From positions 1 through 64,000 of the forward strand of contig NZ_BOPH01000026.1 of assembly GCF_016863655.1 (NCBI RefSeq): a stretch of DNA of 64,000 nt, in the 5' to 3' direction. The position numbers and the translations under genes were made by a program. Position 1 is the first letter of the stretch. The number at the start of each line of letters is the position of its first letter. Under the pieces are notes generated by a model. It did no database searches. It worked only from the letters and a program-made list of their open reading frames with translations, and was not told where the DNA came from. Positions 17,471 to 27,486 of the stretch are shown here, in pieces. The DNA comes from Virgisporangium ochraceum. Its GTDB lineage: Bacteria; Actinomycetota; Actinomycetes; Mycobacteriales; Micromonosporaceae.

Positions 17471-18709
17471 TCAGTTCGTCGTGCTCGCGCTCGCCGACGG
17501 GGCCGGGCTCGACGCGGACGTCGAGGGGGCGGGCTCGGCCGGGACCGGGAGGGCGCTGCCCTTGACGTACTCGTCCCAGGTGCGGTCCCAGTCGGTGTAG
17601 CCGTTGCCCCACTGGAGCTTCCGCGGGGTTCCCTTCACCGTGTACGGGTCGCCGATGATGGTCAGGTTGTAGAGCCAGATCGCGTTGGCCTGCGAGACGT
17701 TGGTGCAGCCGTGCGAGACGTTGCGCTTGCCCTGGTCGTCCTCCGACCACGGGGCCGCGTGGATGTACTCGCCGCCGACCGTCGTGCGCTGGGTGTACTC
17801 GACCATCTCCTCGTACGGGTCGCTCGGGTCGGTGGACTTGAACAGCTCCTTGCGCTGCTTGTCCATGACGACCATGGCGCCGCTCGACGACGGGGTCTTG
17901 GCCTTGCCCAGGCTCACCGGGATCGTCTTCAGGAGCTGACCGTCCTGGGTGACCGTCATCTGGTGGGTGGCGTCGTCGGTCTCCATGACCAGCTTGCGGC
18001 CGATGGTGGCGTTGATCGTGACGTCCTTGGCGCCGTAGGCGTTGCCGGTGAGCTGCAGGCCGCCGGTGGCCAGGCGCACCGAGATCTTCGTCCCCGACTG
18101 CCAGTACTCCTTGGGCCGGTAGTGCACCTCGCTGTCGCTGAACCAGTGCCACACGCCGAGCTGGGCCGGCTCGCTGGTCACCAGCAGCCGCTTCTCGATG
18201 TTGGCCCGCTGGTCCTTCGCGACATTGCTGCCGAACCGCACGACGATCGGCATCGCGACGCCGTAGGTCTTCCCGTCGGCCATCGTGGTGCTGACGTTGA
18301 TCGTCTTGCCGGGCTTGGCCATCGTCGTGAACGTGGACTTGCCGGCGTCGTCGCTGCCGGTGACCGTCACCGTGTAGGTGGTGGCGTACTTGAGCTGGGT
18401 CGCGGGGATCCAGGTCTGCCCGTCGGCGCGCATCGCGCCCGGAACGGTCGCGCCGGCCGCGTCGGTGATGGTCACCGTGGCGCCGGGCCTGGCGTTGGCC
18501 AACCCGATCTCGGTGGCCGTCGACACGTCGGTGGCACCGTTGGCCGGCGCGGCGACCGTGGCCGCGACCTCCTTGGTGTCCGGCGCGGCCGGCGAGCCGT
18601 CGGCGTTGCGCCAGGCGGGCTTCGAACCACACGCCGTCATCGCACCGAGAGCACCGACCAGAGCGGCTACGGCGATCACCGTGCGTGCCGTGCGTGCGTT
18701 CCTACCCAT
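17471..18709 (-). CDS. L,D-transpeptidase lipoprotein (YkuD family with Ig-like domains)
   Basis: 412 residues. Lipoprotein signal peptide with lipobox AMTAC near residue 26. Two Ig-like domains (about 45-250) precede the YkuD domain, whose active site SHGCTN has His333 and Cys335. It forms 3-3 cross-links in peptidoglycan from tetrapeptide donors on the outer face of the membrane, as LdtMt2-type enzymes do. The C-terminus is a short Ser/Ala/Pro tail. Divergent from the downstream hydrolase-like gene across 139 bp. Function is confident from the motif and architecture. Confidence 0.92.
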   Translation of the reverse strand: MGRNARTARTVIAVAALVGALGAMTACGSKPAWRNADGSPAAPDTKEVAATVAAPANGATDVSTATEIGLANARPGATVTITDAAGATVPGAMRADGQTWIPATQLKYATTYTVTVTGSDDAGKSTFTTMAKPGKTINVSTTMADGKTYGVAMPIVVRFGSNVAKDQRANIEKRLLVTSEPAQLGVWHWFSDSEVHYRPKEYWQSGTKISVRLATGGLQLTGNAYGAKDVTINATIGRKLVMETDDATHQMTVTQDGQLLKTIPVSLGKAKTPSSSGAMVVMDKQRKELFKSTDPSDPYEEMVEYTQRTTVGGEYIHAAPWSEDDQGKRNVSHGCTNVSQANAIWLYNLTIIGDPYTVKGTPRKLQWGNGYTDWDRTWDEYVKGSALPVPAEPAPSTSASSPAPSASASTTN

Positions 18710-18848
18710 GACCTGCCTCCTTCGTTACCACAGATGGTGCCGGGAGGCGGCGGCCGGGTAATCCCGCGTTCGTGCCACCCCGCACCTCTCGACATCGGAA
18801 CAACGGCGTGGGATCGTCCGTGGCACCGCCGGCCATTGGAGAAGATCC

Positions 18849-21044
18849 ATGAGAGCAGCGCCCGCCGTCGCCGTTCTGCTAGCCGTTCTCACCGTCGCCA
18901 CCCCGGCCGCCACCCCGGCCGCCGCCGCGCGGAACGCGCCGGACGACCGTCACGGTGGCCCCGCCCTCATCGAGGTGCTGTCGAGCCGGGCCGACCAGGT
19001 GACCGGCGGCGACGCGCTCGTACGCGTCAACACCCGCGAACGGGTGCGGGTCACGCTCAACGGGACGGACGTCACCGGCGCGTTCACGGGGAGCCCGCCG
19101 ACCGGCCTCGTCACCGGGATGCGCGAGGGCACCAACGTGCTGCGCGCTCACGTGTCCCGGAAACCCGACGCCATCCTGATCGTGCGCAACCACCCGGCCG
19201 CCGGGCCGGTGTTCTCGGGGCCGAAGCAGTACCCGTTCCTGTGCCGCACCGAGCAGGCCGGCCTCGGCGAACCCCTCGTCGACAACCAGGACGGGCAGGG
19301 CTACCGGGTCACCGGCGGGTGGAGCCGCGACTGCTCAGCGCGGTCCGTCACCGATCTTCTCTACCGCGCGTCCGACGGCCAGTTCAAACCGATGCCCGCC
19401 GACGGATCGCGACCGGCCGACCTGACCCGGACCACGACGAGCGACGGCCGCACGGTCGACTACGTGATCCGGCGCGAGCGCGGCACCAGCAACCGCTTCG
19501 TCTACGCGATCACCATGCTCGTCGACGGGTGGAACCGGAAGGCGGTCTACCGGTTCGACGGCGGCGTCGCGATCGGCCACGACCAGGGCCGGCTGCCCGG
19601 GGGCCACCTGTACCACGACGGCCTCTCGCGCGGGTACGCCGTCATGTACTCCACCGGCACCCGCACCGACACGCACTACAACCTGATCCTCGGCGGCGAG
19701 ACCGCGTTGATGCTCAAGGAACTGTTCGTCGAGAAGCACGGCGTGCCGCTGTACACGGTGGGCGTCGGCGGTTCCGGCGGCGGAATCCAGCAGTACATCT
19801 ACGTGCAGAACTACGGGACCCGCGTGATCGACGCCGCGATCCCGCAGTACTCCTACCCCGACATGGTCACGCAGACCATCCACGTGGGCGACTGCGAACT
19901 GCTCGAGTACTACATGGACGTCACCGACGCGGCGAACCCGAAGTGGCGCAACTGGGAGAACCGCACGTGGTTGATCGGCATGAACGCCAGCGCCACCGTC
20001 GTCAACCCGTACAGGGGCGGCGCACCGGGGTCGACCGAGTGCGTCGAGGGCTGGCGCGGCCTCACCCCGCTGGCCCTGAACCCGACCTGGCAGCAGCCCG
20101 ACCCGCTGTGGGCCCGCATGGACCCGCCGGGCGTGATGCTCACCGTCGAGTGGTCGCACTGGGACGACCTGCGCACCATCTACGGCACCGGCCCCGACGG
20201 CTACGCCCGTTCGGCGTGGGACAACGTGGGGGTGCAGTACGGGTTGACGGCATTGCGCGACGGCAACATCACACCGGCCGAGTTCCTCGACCTGAACGCG
20301 CGCGTGGGCAGCTGGAAGGCCGCCCGCGACATGGTGCCGGAGGGCTGCCCGTTCGTTCCCGCCACGTGCGCCGACCCGGCCCAGTTCGACCCGTGGAGCT
20401 CGCGGAACATGCGCCTGGGTGACCCCGCTCCGCGCACCACCGGCGACCGGCAGGCCATCGCCGCCTCCCTGCGCTCGGGGCTGGTCTTCCGGGGCGACAT
20501 CGACATCCCCGTGATCGACTGGCGGCACTACCTGGAGGAGGAGCTGGACATGCACAACGCGCACCAGTCCTTCGCCAGCCGCAAGCGCATGCTCGACTTC
20601 GACGGCCGGGCCGACAACCAGGTCATCTGGTTCACCGACGCCCGTCCCGCGGTCGCGTTCGACCAGACGCCGCAGGCCCTGGCCGTGATCGACACGTGGA
20701 TGGCGAACCTGCGCGCGCACCCGCAGCGGGGCGTGGTGGGCAACAGGCCCGCCGACGCCGCCGACCGCTGCTTCGACACGTCGGGCCGCGAGATCGCGCG
20801 CGGCCCGTCGGTGTGGAACGGCATCCTGGACCGGCGTGCGCCCGGCGCGTGCACGGCCTACTTCCCCCTGTACGGCACGTCACGCACGGTGGCCGGCGGT
20901 CCGATCGAGGGCGGCGTGTTCGCCTGCGACCGCCAGCCGGTGGCGGTGGCCATCGCCCGGGGGGTGTACGGCTCGTGGCGCCCGAACGCCGCGGAGCGGG
21001 CCCGCCTGGAACAGATCCACCCGATGGGCGTCTGTCGCTACTGA
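18849..21044 (+). CDS. Secreted alpha/beta-hydrolase-like protein (DUF6351-type)
   Basis: 731 residues with a Sec signal peptide (AVAVLLAVLTVATPAATPAAAA). After an Ig-like N-terminal domain comes a hydrolase-like core with a nucleophile-elbow-like GVGGSGGG, putting the candidate Ser at 309. Many Cys residues suggest disulfides outside the cell. Family members that I associate with DUF6351 have no firm function; esterase or tannase-like activity is possible. The downstream hairpin closes the unit. No gene neighbours on the same strand. Confidence 0.7.
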   Translation: MRAAPAVAVLLAVLTVATPAATPAAAARNAPDDRHGGPALIEVLSSRADQVTGGDALVRVNTRERVRVTLNGTDVTGAFTGSPPTGLVTGMREGTNVLRAHVSRKPDAILIVRNHPAAGPVFSGPKQYPFLCRTEQAGLGEPLVDNQDGQGYRVTGGWSRDCSARSVTDLLYRASDGQFKPMPADGSRPADLTRTTTSDGRTVDYVIRRERGTSNRFVYAITMLVDGWNRKAVYRFDGGVAIGHDQGRLPGGHLYHDGLSRGYAVMYSTGTRTDTHYNLILGGETALMLKELFVEKHGVPLYTVGVGGSGGGIQQYIYVQNYGTRVIDAAIPQYSYPDMVTQTIHVGDCELLEYYMDVTDAANPKWRNWENRTWLIGMNASATVVNPYRGGAPGSTECVEGWRGLTPLALNPTWQQPDPLWARMDPPGVMLTVEWSHWDDLRTIYGTGPDGYARSAWDNVGVQYGLTALRDGNITPAEFLDLNARVGSWKAARDMVPEGCPFVPATCADPAQFDPWSSRNMRLGDPAPRTTGDRQAIAASLRSGLVFRGDIDIPVIDWRHYLEEELDMHNAHQSFASRKRMLDFDGRADNQVIWFTDARPAVAFDQTPQALAVIDTWMANLRAHPQRGVVGNRPADAADRCFDTSGREIARGPSVWNGILDRRAPGACTAYFPLYGTSRTVAGGPIEGGVFACDRQPVAVAIARGVYGSWRPNAAERARLEQIHPMGVCRY

Positions 21045-21049
21045 GCCGA

Positions 21050-21080
21050 CCGGGCACGGACGACCCTCGTCCGTGCCCGG
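21050..21080. terminator. Hairpin terminator between convergent genes
   Basis: A perfect 12-bp stem (CCGGGCACGGAC) with a 7-nt loop, six bases after the hydrolase stop and ten bases from the helicase stop. Confidence 0.75.
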
Positions 21081-21089
21081 CCAGCCGGG

Positions 21090-22835
21090 TCAGAAGCGTT
21101 CGCGCCTCACCGTGGCCTTCTTGCCCTTGAACGTCGCCGTGCGCAGGGCGGCGATGACGTCCTCGGCCGCCGCGTCGGGGACCTCGACCAGCGAGAAGCG
21201 GTCGGCGATCTCGATCGCGCCGACGTCGCGGCCGCCCAGGCGGCTCTCGCCGGTGATCGCGCCCACCAGGTCGCCCGGGCGGATGCCGGCGCGCCGGCCC
21301 AGACCGATGAACAGGCGGGTCATGCCCGGATTGCCGGCGCGCCCACGGCCACCGGGTCCGGCCGGCCCGCCGTCACGGCGGCCCGGCCGCTCGCGGCCGT
21401 CGCGGAAGTCGCGGGCGCCGTCGCGGGGACGGTCGGTGCGGGGACCGGCGCGCAGCTGGACGTCGGGGATCTCCTCGTCGTCGTCGGTCATGCCGTTGGT
21501 CTCGTGGACCAGCTTGACCGCGGCGAGCGCCACCTCGAGGATGTCGAACTCGTCGGTGAGCGTCTCGACGACCATGCGGAACCGGTCGAGCCCGCCGTTC
21601 TCGGCGTCCTGGAGAAGCGTCTCGCGGACGGCCGCGCGGGTGAGCTCGAGCTGGCGGGTGCGCAGGTCGGCGACCGTGGGCACCTTCAGCACCTCGATGC
21701 GCTGGCGCGTGACCCGCTCGATCGTCTTGAGCATGCGGTGCTCGCGCGGCTCGGCCAGCGTGATCGCCACACCCTCGCGGCCGGCGCGGCCGACCCGGCC
21801 GATGCGGTGCACGTACGACTCCGGCGCCGACGGCACGTCGTAGTTGACCACGTGCGTGAGCTGCTCGATGTCGAGGCCGCGGGCGGCGACGTCGGTGGCG
21901 ACGATCAGGTCGGCGGTGCCCGACCGCAGCCGGCTCATCACCCGGTCGCGGGCCTCCTGGCCCATGCCGCCGTGCAGCGCCTCGGCGCGGTAGCCGCGGC
22001 CGTTGAGCGTCTCCGTCAGGTGGTCGACCTCGTCGCGCGTCCGGCAGAAGACGATCGCCGCCGCCGGCGCCTCGATGTCGAGGATGCGGCCCAGGGCGGC
22101 CGGCTTGTACGAGCGCGGCACCACGTACGCGCTCTGCCGGACGAGCGGGGCCTCGCCGGGCTCGGGCGCGGCCCGTCCCATCCGGATGCGCACCGGCTCG
22201 CGCAGGTGCGCGCCGGCGATGGACTCGATGCGCGGCGGCATCGTGGCCGAGAACAGCACGGTCTGCCGCTCGGCCGGTGCCTGCTCGAGGATCGCCTCGA
22301 TGTCCTCGGCGAAGCCCATGTCGAGCATCTCGTCGGCCTCGTCGAGCACGACGATCTTGACATCGTTGAGGTCGAGCGTCTCGCGGCCGATGTGGTCCAG
22401 CGCCCGGCCGGGCGTGGCGACGACGACGTCGACCCCGTACTCCAGGGCCCGCAGCTGCCGGCCGATCGGCTGGCCACCGTAGATCGGCACGACGCGGGCG
22501 CCGAGGTCACGGCCGTACTTGTGGATCGCCTCGGAGACCTGCACCGCCAGCTCCCGGGTGGGCACCAGCACGAGCGCCATCGGCGCCCGCGACTCGGTGG
22601 CGCCCCGCTCGGCGGCGAGACGTTCGAGGATGGGCAGCGCGAACGCCGCGGTCTTGCCGGTGCCGGTGGCCGCCTGTCCGAGCAGGTCGGTGCCGGCCAT
22701 CATCGGGGGGATGGCCTCACGCTGGATCGGCGTGGGCTCCTCGTACCCGAGCCCGGTCAGCGCCTTGAGCAGCTCCGGCCGCAGGTTGAGGTCGGCGAAG
22801 CTGATGGCGTCGTCGTCGTCGGGGATCGGGGACAT
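21090..22835 (-). CDS. DEAD-box RNA helicase with DbpA-type RNA-binding domain
   Basis: 581 residues. The Q motif (YEEPTPIQ), motif I ATGTGKT (56-62), DEAD (165-168), SAT and HRIGRVGR are all intact. A helical stretch (about 370-450) and an Arg/Gly-rich linker lead to a C-terminal DbpA-type RNA-binding domain (TRLFIGLGRRAGIRPGDLVGAITGE). This is the DeaD/CsdA architecture: ATP-dependent remodelling of structured RNA, ribosome assembly, and often cold response. GAGGAG ribosome binding site about nine bases before the ATG. Single gene. Confidence 0.92.
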   Translation of the reverse strand: MSPIPDDDDAISFADLNLRPELLKALTGLGYEEPTPIQREAIPPMMAGTDLLGQAATGTGKTAAFALPILERLAAERGATESRAPMALVLVPTRELAVQVSEAIHKYGRDLGARVVPIYGGQPIGRQLRALEYGVDVVVATPGRALDHIGRETLDLNDVKIVVLDEADEMLDMGFAEDIEAILEQAPAERQTVLFSATMPPRIESIAGAHLREPVRIRMGRAAPEPGEAPLVRQSAYVVPRSYKPAALGRILDIEAPAAAIVFCRTRDEVDHLTETLNGRGYRAEALHGGMGQEARDRVMSRLRSGTADLIVATDVAARGLDIEQLTHVVNYDVPSAPESYVHRIGRVGRAGREGVAITLAEPREHRMLKTIERVTRQRIEVLKVPTVADLRTRQLELTRAAVRETLLQDAENGGLDRFRMVVETLTDEFDILEVALAAVKLVHETNGMTDDDEEIPDVQLRAGPRTDRPRDGARDFRDGRERPGRRDGGPAGPGGRGRAGNPGMTRLFIGLGRRAGIRPGDLVGAITGESRLGGRDVGAIEIADRFSLVEVPDAAAEDVIAALRTATFKGKKATVRRERF

Positions 22836-23143
22836 CTAGAAAGGCTCCTCGGTTCGCGGATGTGCCCTACAACCTTTCCACAACGACCGGGGAGCCCGGT
22901 CACGTGGTAGGCGGACACGGTGATCACGGCCGATCAGCCGGCCGCGGAGCTGCGGCGCCCCGGCGTGGGCGGGCCGGTCCGACGGCGCGGAGCCCCCGCC
23001 GAGGCGGGCCCGGGCCGATGCGACCGCGGCTCTTGCCGGTCGGCCCGGAACCCCTCGCCGCGTTGCCGGCCGATCTGTTGTCTTAAGAACCGTCCGGGTG
23101 CGGCCGATGGTCGGGTACCTCGCCCTCCGGACGAATGGTGATC
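22836..23143. other. Intergenic region between helicase and GGDEF genes
   Basis: 308 bp between divergent genes. It holds a 9-bp inverted repeat (CCGGGCCGA at 23010-23018 against 23040-23048) and an AT-richer patch around GTTGTCTTAAGAAC (near 23068-23080) which may belong to the GGDEF promoter. I see no small gene and no convincing cold-shock leader element. Confidence 0.4.
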
Positions 23144-24679
23144 ATGAGCAGAGTCGATCGCGGGCTGCTGGCCGTGTGCGTCGGCGCGCTGGTCATCGTG
23201 CTCGTGCACGGGCCCGGCCTGGTTCCGGTGCCGGCCCTCGGCGTCGTCGCCTGGGCGTCGGTCTCGGCGGTGCAGGTGGTGGCGGTGTGGCTGTGCTTCG
23301 TCATCGCCGGGCTGCCGACGTCCGGATCGGCCGCACGCCGGTTCTACCGGCTCGTCGGCGCCGCGGTCGCGGCGTTCACGACCAGCAGCCTCGTGCAGCT
23401 CGGCGTGGCGGTGGTGTCACCACGCGACCCACGGGTGATCACCGGCACCGCGGCGATGATGCTGCTCCAGGGCGCGGGCGCGCTGCTCCTCACGGTGGCC
23501 ATGGCGGCCTCCCCGCTGGGGATCGCCGGCCGGCGCGACCGCACCCGGTTCTGGCTCGACGCCACCGTGGTGATGGTCGGCGTCGGGCTGTTCGCCTGGC
23601 AGCTCGGCGACCACGCCGTCCGGCATCCCGACCCGGCCGACCTGGTCAAGATGCTGGTGGGGCCGGCGTCGTTCATGGTGGTCGCGTTCGGACTGATCAA
23701 GCTCGCGCTCGGCGGCAACGCGCTGTTCTCCCGCCACACCGGCATGCTGGCGGCGGTGGCCGCGGCGCTGGCGAGCATCAACGCCGGCATGTCCGAGACG
23801 CTGGCGCGCAGCGGGCACCCGTCCTGGTCCTCGGCGCTCGGGATGCTGGCCAACCTGGCTCTCGTCGCCGCGTTGCTCCTGCAGCTGGGCGAGGTGCGCA
23901 CCGGCGGCGCCGACCGGCACCGCGGCGACCGGGGCCTGCACAGCCGGATGCCGTACGTCGCCGTCGCCGCCAGCTACGGGCTCCTGGTCTGGTCGCTGCT
24001 CGACGAGGGCCTCACGCTACGTGCCTGGGTGGTGCTCGGCGGAGCCATGCTCGGATCGGGGCTGGTGGTGGCCCGTCAGCTGGCCGCGTTCGCCGACAAC
24101 GACGACCTGCTCGCCCGGCTCAACGCCAAGGTCGAGGAGCTGGCGCAGGCCCGCGACGTGCTGCAGCGGGCGGTGCTGCAACGCGACGGCCTCGCCGAGC
24201 GGCTGCGCCATCTCGCCTACCACGACAGCCTCACCGGTCTCGCCAACCGCACGATGTTCCGCGAACGGCTGTCGGCCGCGATGGCCGCCGGCGAGCTGCC
24301 CACCGTGCTGATCATCGACCTGAACGACTTCAAGCCGGTCAACGACATGTACGGCCACAACGCCGGCGACCAGCTGCTCCAGGCGGTGGCGCTGCAGCTG
24401 TCGCGGTGTGTCCGCGACAGCGGCACCGTCGCCCGGCTCGGCGGTGACGAGTTCGGCGTGGTGCTGACCGACCCGGGGACGAGCGTCACCGACCTCGTGG
24501 AGCGGATGGTGCTGGTGATCGCCCAGCCGGTGCGGGTGGGTACGGGCGCCCGCCGCGCGGAGGTGCGGGTACGGGCGAGCTTCGGGTGGGCGACGGCCTC
24601 GCCGGGCGAGGACATGGCCGTCCTGCTGCACCGGGCCGACCTGGCGATGTACGCCGACAAGGGCCTGAGCAAGCGCTGA
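23144..24679 (+). CDS. Integral membrane diguanylate cyclase (GGDEF), copy 1
   Basis: 511 residues from the ATG chosen by alignment to the paralogue downstream (both start ATCATGAGCA); an ATG three codons earlier is possible. About eight membrane helices fill residues 1-320, a short coiled coil (LLARLNAKVEELAQARDVL) follows, then a GGDEF domain with intact GGDEF at 433-437 and the DxLNDFKPVND substrate-binding segment. It should make cyclic di-GMP from GTP. The position of the inhibitory RxxD site reads RDSG, so product inhibition may be lost. Tandem with a close paralogue, 64 bp apart. Confidence 0.88.
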   Translation: MSRVDRGLLAVCVGALVIVLVHGPGLVPVPALGVVAWASVSAVQVVAVWLCFVIAGLPTSGSAARRFYRLVGAAVAAFTTSSLVQLGVAVVSPRDPRVITGTAAMMLLQGAGALLLTVAMAASPLGIAGRRDRTRFWLDATVVMVGVGLFAWQLGDHAVRHPDPADLVKMLVGPASFMVVAFGLIKLALGGNALFSRHTGMLAAVAAALASINAGMSETLARSGHPSWSSALGMLANLALVAALLLQLGEVRTGGADRHRGDRGLHSRMPYVAVAASYGLLVWSLLDEGLTLRAWVVLGGAMLGSGLVVARQLAAFADNDDLLARLNAKVEELAQARDVLQRAVLQRDGLAERLRHLAYHDSLTGLANRTMFRERLSAAMAAGELPTVLIIDLNDFKPVNDMYGHNAGDQLLQAVALQLSRCVRDSGTVARLGGDEFGVVLTDPGTSVTDLVERMVLVIAQPVRVGTGARRAEVRVRASFGWATASPGEDMAVLLHRADLAMYADKGLSKR

Positions 24680-24743
24680 CACTCAGGATCACAAGCGGGG
24701 TGCCGATCAGATGTCCGAACCGGCCCCTCGGATGAAGGCGATC

Positions 24744-26294
24744 ATGAGCATGGACGCGTTGTCCCGCGACCGCGGGATCATCGCCGTCGCCACGACGACG
24801 ATCGGTGTGCTGGTCGTCTTCGGGCTCGACCTGCTGCCCTACCGGGTCCTCGGTGCGGCCGCCGCGCTGGTCTCGCTGATCCTGCAGGTCTTCGCCGCCG
24901 TGCTCAGCCGGCGGATCGCCGCCCTGCCGACCACCACCCGGTCCGGCCGGCGGTTCTGGCGGGTGATGGCCGTCGCGGCGCTGTTCTTCGCCGGCGGCAG
25001 CGTGGTCGCGTTCGGCTACTCGGCGGCGGACCCGGACACCGTCACGCGCACCGAGCCCCCGGCGCAGCTGACGCTGTTCGGGCTGGCCGCCCTGCTCCTG
25101 ATCGTCGTGATCTTCACCACGCCGTCGGGCATCACCTCGGGACGCGAGCGGGTGCGGTTCTGGCTCGACGTCACCACCGTGATGGTGGGTGTCGCGGTGC
25201 TGGTGTGGCAGCTCAGCGGTCCGTCGACCGACCAGCCCGAGACCGGCGACCTCGTGCGCGCGCTGGTCGGGCCGGCGGCGATGGTCGTCGTGGCGTTCGG
25301 CGTGGTGCGGCTCGCGCTCGGGCGGTCGGCGCCGATGACGCGGCTGGCGGGGGCGGTCGGCGCCGTCCCCGCGGTGCTGCACGCGGTCAACGAGACGACG
25401 GCCGCGGCGATGATCTCGTCGGGGCACGTGTCGTGGCACACCGGCATCGTGGTGCTGTCGAACGTGGGCTTCGTCGCGGGGCTGCGGGTCCAGTGGGTGC
25501 AGTCGTCGACGGCGACCGCGGCACCGGCCGGGGTCGACCGGTCCTACAACCGGATGCCGTACGTCGCGGTCCTGGCGAACTACGCGCTGCTGGTGTGGGT
25601 GCTCATGGACGTGGGGCTGGGCCTGTCGGCGTGGGTGGTGCTCGGCGGGGCGCTGCTCGGGTCGGCGCTGGTCGTGGCCCGCCAGCTGGCCGCCTTCGCC
25701 GACAACGACGACCTGGTCGCCCGGCTCAACGCGAAGGTCGACGAGCTGGCCGAGGCCAAGGACGTGCTCCAGCGGGCGGTGCAGGAGCGCGACGCGCTGG
25801 GCGAGCGGCTGCGTCACCTCGCCTACCACGACGCCCTCACCGGCCTCGCCAACCGGACCCTGTTCCTCGACCGGCTGAGGGCCGCGCTGGCCGCCGGCGA
25901 CACCCCGACCGTGTTGATGCTCGACCTGGACGGCTTCAAGCCCGTCAACGACCAGCACGGCCACCACGCCGGTGACCAGCTGCTCCAGGCGGTCGCGCTG
26001 CGGCTGTCGCGCTGCGTGCGCGACGCCGGCACCGTCGCGCGCCTCGGTGGCGACGAGTTCGCGGTCCTGCTGCGGACCGCGCCGGCCGATCCGGCCGACC
26101 TGGTCCGTCGCCTCGCCGACGCGGTGGCGGAGCCGGTGAAGCTCGGCCCGGACCGCACGGCGACGGTGGTGAGTGTGGGCGTCAGCATCGGCATGGCGAC
26201 CGCCGGACCCGGCACCGACCTGACCACGCTGCTGCACGAGGCCGACCTCGAGATGTACGCGAAGAAGCGCCGGAAGGTCGGTCAGCCGGTGTAG
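24744..26294 (+). CDS. Integral membrane diguanylate cyclase (GGDEF), copy 2
   Basis: 516 residues from the third in-frame ATG, the only one with a Shine-Dalgarno (GAAGG, five bases). Same layout as copy 1: eight or so membrane helices, coiled coil, GGDEF at 435-439, and a degenerate inhibitory site (RDAG). Long stretches are nearly identical to copy 1 (the final helix, coiled coil and GGDEF core), indicating local duplication. The C-terminus overlaps the convergent HTH-citrate synthase gene by 13 bp. The more divergent membrane part suggests different input signals. Confidence 0.87.
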   Translation: MSMDALSRDRGIIAVATTTIGVLVVFGLDLLPYRVLGAAAALVSLILQVFAAVLSRRIAALPTTTRSGRRFWRVMAVAALFFAGGSVVAFGYSAADPDTVTRTEPPAQLTLFGLAALLLIVVIFTTPSGITSGRERVRFWLDVTTVMVGVAVLVWQLSGPSTDQPETGDLVRALVGPAAMVVVAFGVVRLALGRSAPMTRLAGAVGAVPAVLHAVNETTAAAMISSGHVSWHTGIVVLSNVGFVAGLRVQWVQSSTATAAPAGVDRSYNRMPYVAVLANYALLVWVLMDVGLGLSAWVVLGGALLGSALVVARQLAAFADNDDLVARLNAKVDELAEAKDVLQRAVQERDALGERLRHLAYHDALTGLANRTLFLDRLRAALAAGDTPTVLMLDLDGFKPVNDQHGHHAGDQLLQAVALRLSRCVRDAGTVARLGGDEFAVLLRTAPADPADLVRRLADAVAEPVKLGPDRTATVVSVGVSIGMATAGPGTDLTTLLHEADLEMYAKKRRKVGQPV

Positions 26295-27469
26295 TGGGCG
26301 CGCAGGCGCAGCCGGGTGGGGTTCTCGTACTCCTCGACCGCGTGGGCCAGCCACCCGACCGTGCGGGCGATCGCGAAGATCGCCTCGCCGCCGCCGGTGA
26401 TCATGTCAGCGGCCCGGGAGAACGCGCCCAGGGCGAGGTCGATGTTCGGCGCGGGCAGCCCGCGCCGCCCGGCCTCGGCGAGCACGGCGTCGGTGAGGTC
26501 CATCGGCACGCCGGCGCCGCGCAGCGCGTCGAGCAGCGTGTCGGCGCGCCCGTCGCGGTCCCGGTAGACGACGTGACCGAAGCCCGGGACCCGTTCCCCG
26601 CGCCGCTGCCGCTGGCCGATGACCCGGCCCGCGTTCGCCGGCTCCCCGATCTCGGCGAGCAGCGACTCGACGGCGAGCGACGCGCCACCGTGCAGCGAGC
26701 CGCCCATCGCGCCGATGCCGGCGAGCACCACGGCGTACGGGTCGGCCCGCACGGAGGCGGCGACCCGGGCGGCCAGCGTGGAGGCGGCCAGCTCGTGGTC
26801 GGCGAGCAGGCACAGGGCGATGTCGAGCGCCCCGAGCAGCACGTCGTCGGTAGACCGGGCGGTGATCCGCGGCCACAGCCGGGCCGCGACGCACCCGCCG
26901 ACCGGCCCGGCGGGTGGGTCGATCGCGGCCGGCAGGCACTCGACGAGCCCCACGACCAACGACCGGCCGATCGTGGCCACGGTGTCAGGGTCGCGGTGGT
27001 GCCGCAGCGGGTCGAGGACCGCGAGGATCGGCACCGCGACCTGCAGGCGCTCGATCGGCAGCACGTCGGGGGGCAGCCCGGCCTGCGCCGCCCGGGCGAG
27101 CGCGACCGCCTCCGCCGGCGCGTCCCACGAGCCGCCTCCGTCGTCCCAGAGCAGGTCGGCCACCTCCTCGAACGAGTGGTTGACCGCCAGGCCGAGGGCG
27201 TCGTGGCCACGGAAGTACGGCCGGTCCTCCCCCAGGGTGGTGACGCGCGAGGCGATCGTGACCTCCGACGTGCCGGCCTGCCGGCGGGGTCGGCCGCGGC
27301 GGGCCAGCCGGTCGACCTCGGCCGGGTCGAAGAGGCTGTGCCCCTCGGCCGACTTGCGGCGCAGCAGCACCCCGCGCGACACGTAGGCGTAGAGCGTGGC
27401 GGTTTTCACCCCCAGCCGCTCGGCGGCCTGGTCGGCGGTCAACCAGCGATGTAGCAGGTCGTCCGGCAC
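26282..27469 (-). CDS. Citrate synthase family protein with N-terminal helix-turn-helix
   Basis: 395 residues. Residues 8-50 are a MerR/excisionase-type HTH (LTADQAAERLGVKTATLYAYVSRGVL); the rest is a citrate-synthase fold with the active-site stretch VPGFGHVVYRDRDGR and GGSLHGGAS. The signature has DGR where most have DPR. GTG start with GAGGGG six bases ahead. The fusion of a DNA-binding head to citrate synthase suggests an enzyme that also senses its substrate and controls transcription, or a regulator derived from the enzyme. It is divergent from a citrate/homocitrate-synthase-like gene across about 70 bp, which contains two dyads. Confidence 0.85.
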   Translation of the reverse strand: MPDDLLHRWLTADQAAERLGVKTATLYAYVSRGVLLRRKSAEGHSLFDPAEVDRLARRGRPRRQAGTSEVTIASRVTTLGEDRPYFRGHDALGLAVNHSFEEVADLLWDDGGGSWDAPAEAVALARAAQAGLPPDVLPIERLQVAVPILAVLDPLRHHRDPDTVATIGRSLVVGLVECLPAAIDPPAGPVGGCVAARLWPRITARSTDDVLLGALDIALCLLADHELAASTLAARVAASVRADPYAVVLAGIGAMGGSLHGGASLAVESLLAEIGEPANAGRVIGQRQRRGERVPGFGHVVYRDRDGRADTLLDALRGAGVPMDLTDAVLAEAGRRGLPAPNIDLALGAFSRAADMITGGGEAIFAIARTVGWLAHAVEEYENPTRLRLRAHYTG

Positions 27470-27486
27470 GTGCGTCCCCTCTGCAC

